Assembly (NCBI RefSeq): GCF_027019125.1
Contig: NZ_JALUXE010000024.1
Location: 62,001-126,000, forward strand
Reading direction: 5' to 3'
Origin: Roseovarius sp.
Lineage (GTDB): Bacteria > Pseudomonadota > Alphaproteobacteria > Rhodobacterales > Rhodobacteraceae
Length of the DNA: 64,000 nt
How positions within the stretch are numbered: position 1 is the stretch's first letter; every line of letters starts with the position of its first letter. The notes beneath the pieces were generated by a model. That model saw nothing but the letters and a program-made list of their open reading frames with translations, had not been told where the DNA came from and ran no database searches. The position numbers were made by a program, and so were the translations under genes. Shown one piece after another: positions 63,156 to 64,000 of this stretch.

Positions 63156-64000
63156 ATGGCCGACATCTGCATCACCGCCGCGAATTTCCCTCAGGCACAG
63201 GCCCTCAAGGCGCTGCTCGACGGGCGCCGTCTGAATGTCCGCATCGGCTATCAGCCCACCTGTCACACGCTTGTTCAGGGCGCACCCGTGACCGACCAGC
63301 GCGCGCTGGTGGAACTGGCCCGCAAGCTGGGGGCGAAACGCATCGTGGTGGTCGAAGGTCAGGCCGCAGAATTTGCCCTGCGCGAGGATCTGGGCGGGCG
63401 CATGCTGACCGTATCGCTGCCCGATAGCGGCCTGCCCGCCCTGCGCGATGCCGCTCTGATGGCCCTGGCCGATCTCTTGGCTGCGCCCTTTGGCACCATG
63501 GTTGCCGCAGATCCGAACTCGGGTGCCCTCATTGATATGGCCCGCCGCGTCGCCCGCTTTGACGTCAGCGTCTTTATCAACGGCCCCACCGGCAGCGGCA
63601 AGGAAGTGCTGTCGCGCCTGATCCACGCGGCTTCGCCCCGCGCCGACAAACCCTTTGTTGCGATCAACTGCGCCGCTATCCCCGAGAACATGCTCGAAGC
63701 GCTGCTCTTCGGACATGAAAAAGGGGCCTTCACCGGCGCCAACACCGCCAACAAGGGCTATCTGCGCGCCGCTGACGGTGGCACGCTGCTGCTTGATGAG
63801 ATTTCCGAAATGCCGATGGCGCTTCAGGCCAAACTCCTCCGTGTCATTCAGGAAAAGGTCGTGACCCCGTTGGGCAGCCAGGCCGAAACCCCGGTTGATG
63901 TGCGCATCCTCGCCACTTCCAACCGCGACATGGAGAGCGAAATCGCACGCGGCACCTTCCGCGAAGACCTCTATTACCGCCTCAACGTGTTCCCGCTGGA
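63156..64000 (+). CDS. Sigma-54-dependent activator, FleT-like, 3' end outside window
   Basis: 281 residues visible. A ~110-residue N-terminal domain (ICITAANFPQAQALKALLDG ... ) is not a receiver; it could be a small ligand or partner-binding module. The AAA+ domain follows: Walker A GPTGSGKE at 143-150, GAFTGA at 190-195, Walker B LLLDEISE at 211-218, and sensor region TSNRDMES. GAGG lies 7 nt before the ATG. Order and size match FleT, the co-activator of FleQ in R. sphaeroides, which lacks a DNA-binding helix-turn-helix; that end is not visible here. Own sigma-54 promoter indicates it belongs to the cascade it drives. Confidence 0.85.
   Translation, partial: MADICITAANFPQAQALKALLDGRRLNVRIGYQPTCHTLVQGAPVTDQRALVELARKLGAKRIVVVEGQAAEFALREDLGGRMLTVSLPDSGLPALRDAALMALADLLAAPFGTMVAADPNSGALIDMARRVARFDVSVFINGPTGSGKEVLSRLIHAASPRADKPFVAINCAAIPENMLEALLFGHEKGAFTGANTANKGYLRAADGGTLLLDEISEMPMALQAKLLRVIQEKVVTPLGSQAETPVDVRILATSNRDMESEIARGTFREDLYYRLNVFPL

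Noticed and set aside
1..64000. CRISPR array, prophage, insertion sequence, tRNA or rRNA genes
   Set aside because: I looked for regular spaced repeats, transposase or integrase motifs and tRNA-like cloverleaf ends and saw none.

Overview
The window is chromosomal DNA of an alphaproteobacterium of the Rhodobacterales, most likely a marine Roseobacter-type or Rhodobacter-like organism. The family assignments rest on reading the translated products. The order chvI-chvG-hprK-rapZ-EIIA-HPr beside pckA, a DUF6473 gene, short kinase-only HprK and ParC/Etf proteins of alphaproteobacterial type all point there. I saw no rRNA, tRNA, CRISPR array, insertion sequence, integrase or phage gene. Coding density is very high.

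Positions 1-18.5 kb hold housekeeping and metabolic genes. They are parC (partial), an SH3-domain protein, a short-chain dehydrogenase, a HIG1-type membrane protein, a PduO-type cobalamin adenosyltransferase, etfBA, a 3-hydroxybutyryl-CoA dehydrogenase, a lysophospholipid acyltransferase, and the ChvG/ChvI two-component system followed by a regulatory PTS (HprK, RapZ, EIIA, HPr). pckA is divergent from chvI, and the gap between them carries three copies of a 13-bp element at exact 20-bp spacing. RidA, a glycerophosphodiesterase, a DUF482-type acyltransferase and a pterin dehydratase follow.

Positions 18.5-64 kb are one flagellar and chemotaxis region. It holds flgP-flgT-flgA-flgM, flhA-flhF-fliA, motA-motB-fliD with a Hint-domain gene, fliC, rpoN, a MotF-like gene with a PDZ partner, fleQ-like, sltF-like, flgG-H-I-J-K-L, fliL-like, fliS, a seven-gene chemotaxis operon, and a fleT-like activator cut by the window end. 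The content (second RpoN, FleQ/FleT-like activators, FliA and FlgM, FlgP/FlgT, flagellin with a beta/gamma-type D1 motif, very large FlgK, split CheA3/CheA4) matches the fla1 flagellar system of Rhodobacter sphaeroides, which is held to be of gammaproteobacterial origin. It is unlike the CtrA-controlled flagella usual in alphaproteobacteria.

Regulation is readable in the DNA. Nine sites with GG-N10-GC and good -24/-12 flanks (sigma-54 promoters) lie just upstream of flagellar or chemotaxis units: flgP, flhA, motA, motF-like, flgG, fliL-like, a 48-aa small gene, the che operon and fleT-like. The flagellin gene instead has a sigma-28 (FliA) type promoter. This implies a cascade: FleQ/FleT plus RpoN make the basal body, hook, motor, chemosensory complex and FliA; FlgM restrains FliA; FliA makes the filament.

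Inserted in this region are a molybdopterin-fold periplasmic protein with a four-part hybrid kinase, and a TTATCT-N2-AGATAA inverted repeat that recurs at three loci. The least explained items are the sigma-54-driven 48-aa protein, a protein with a nitrile-hydratase-leader-like domain, the Hint protein that lacks its cysteine, and this inverted-repeat motif.
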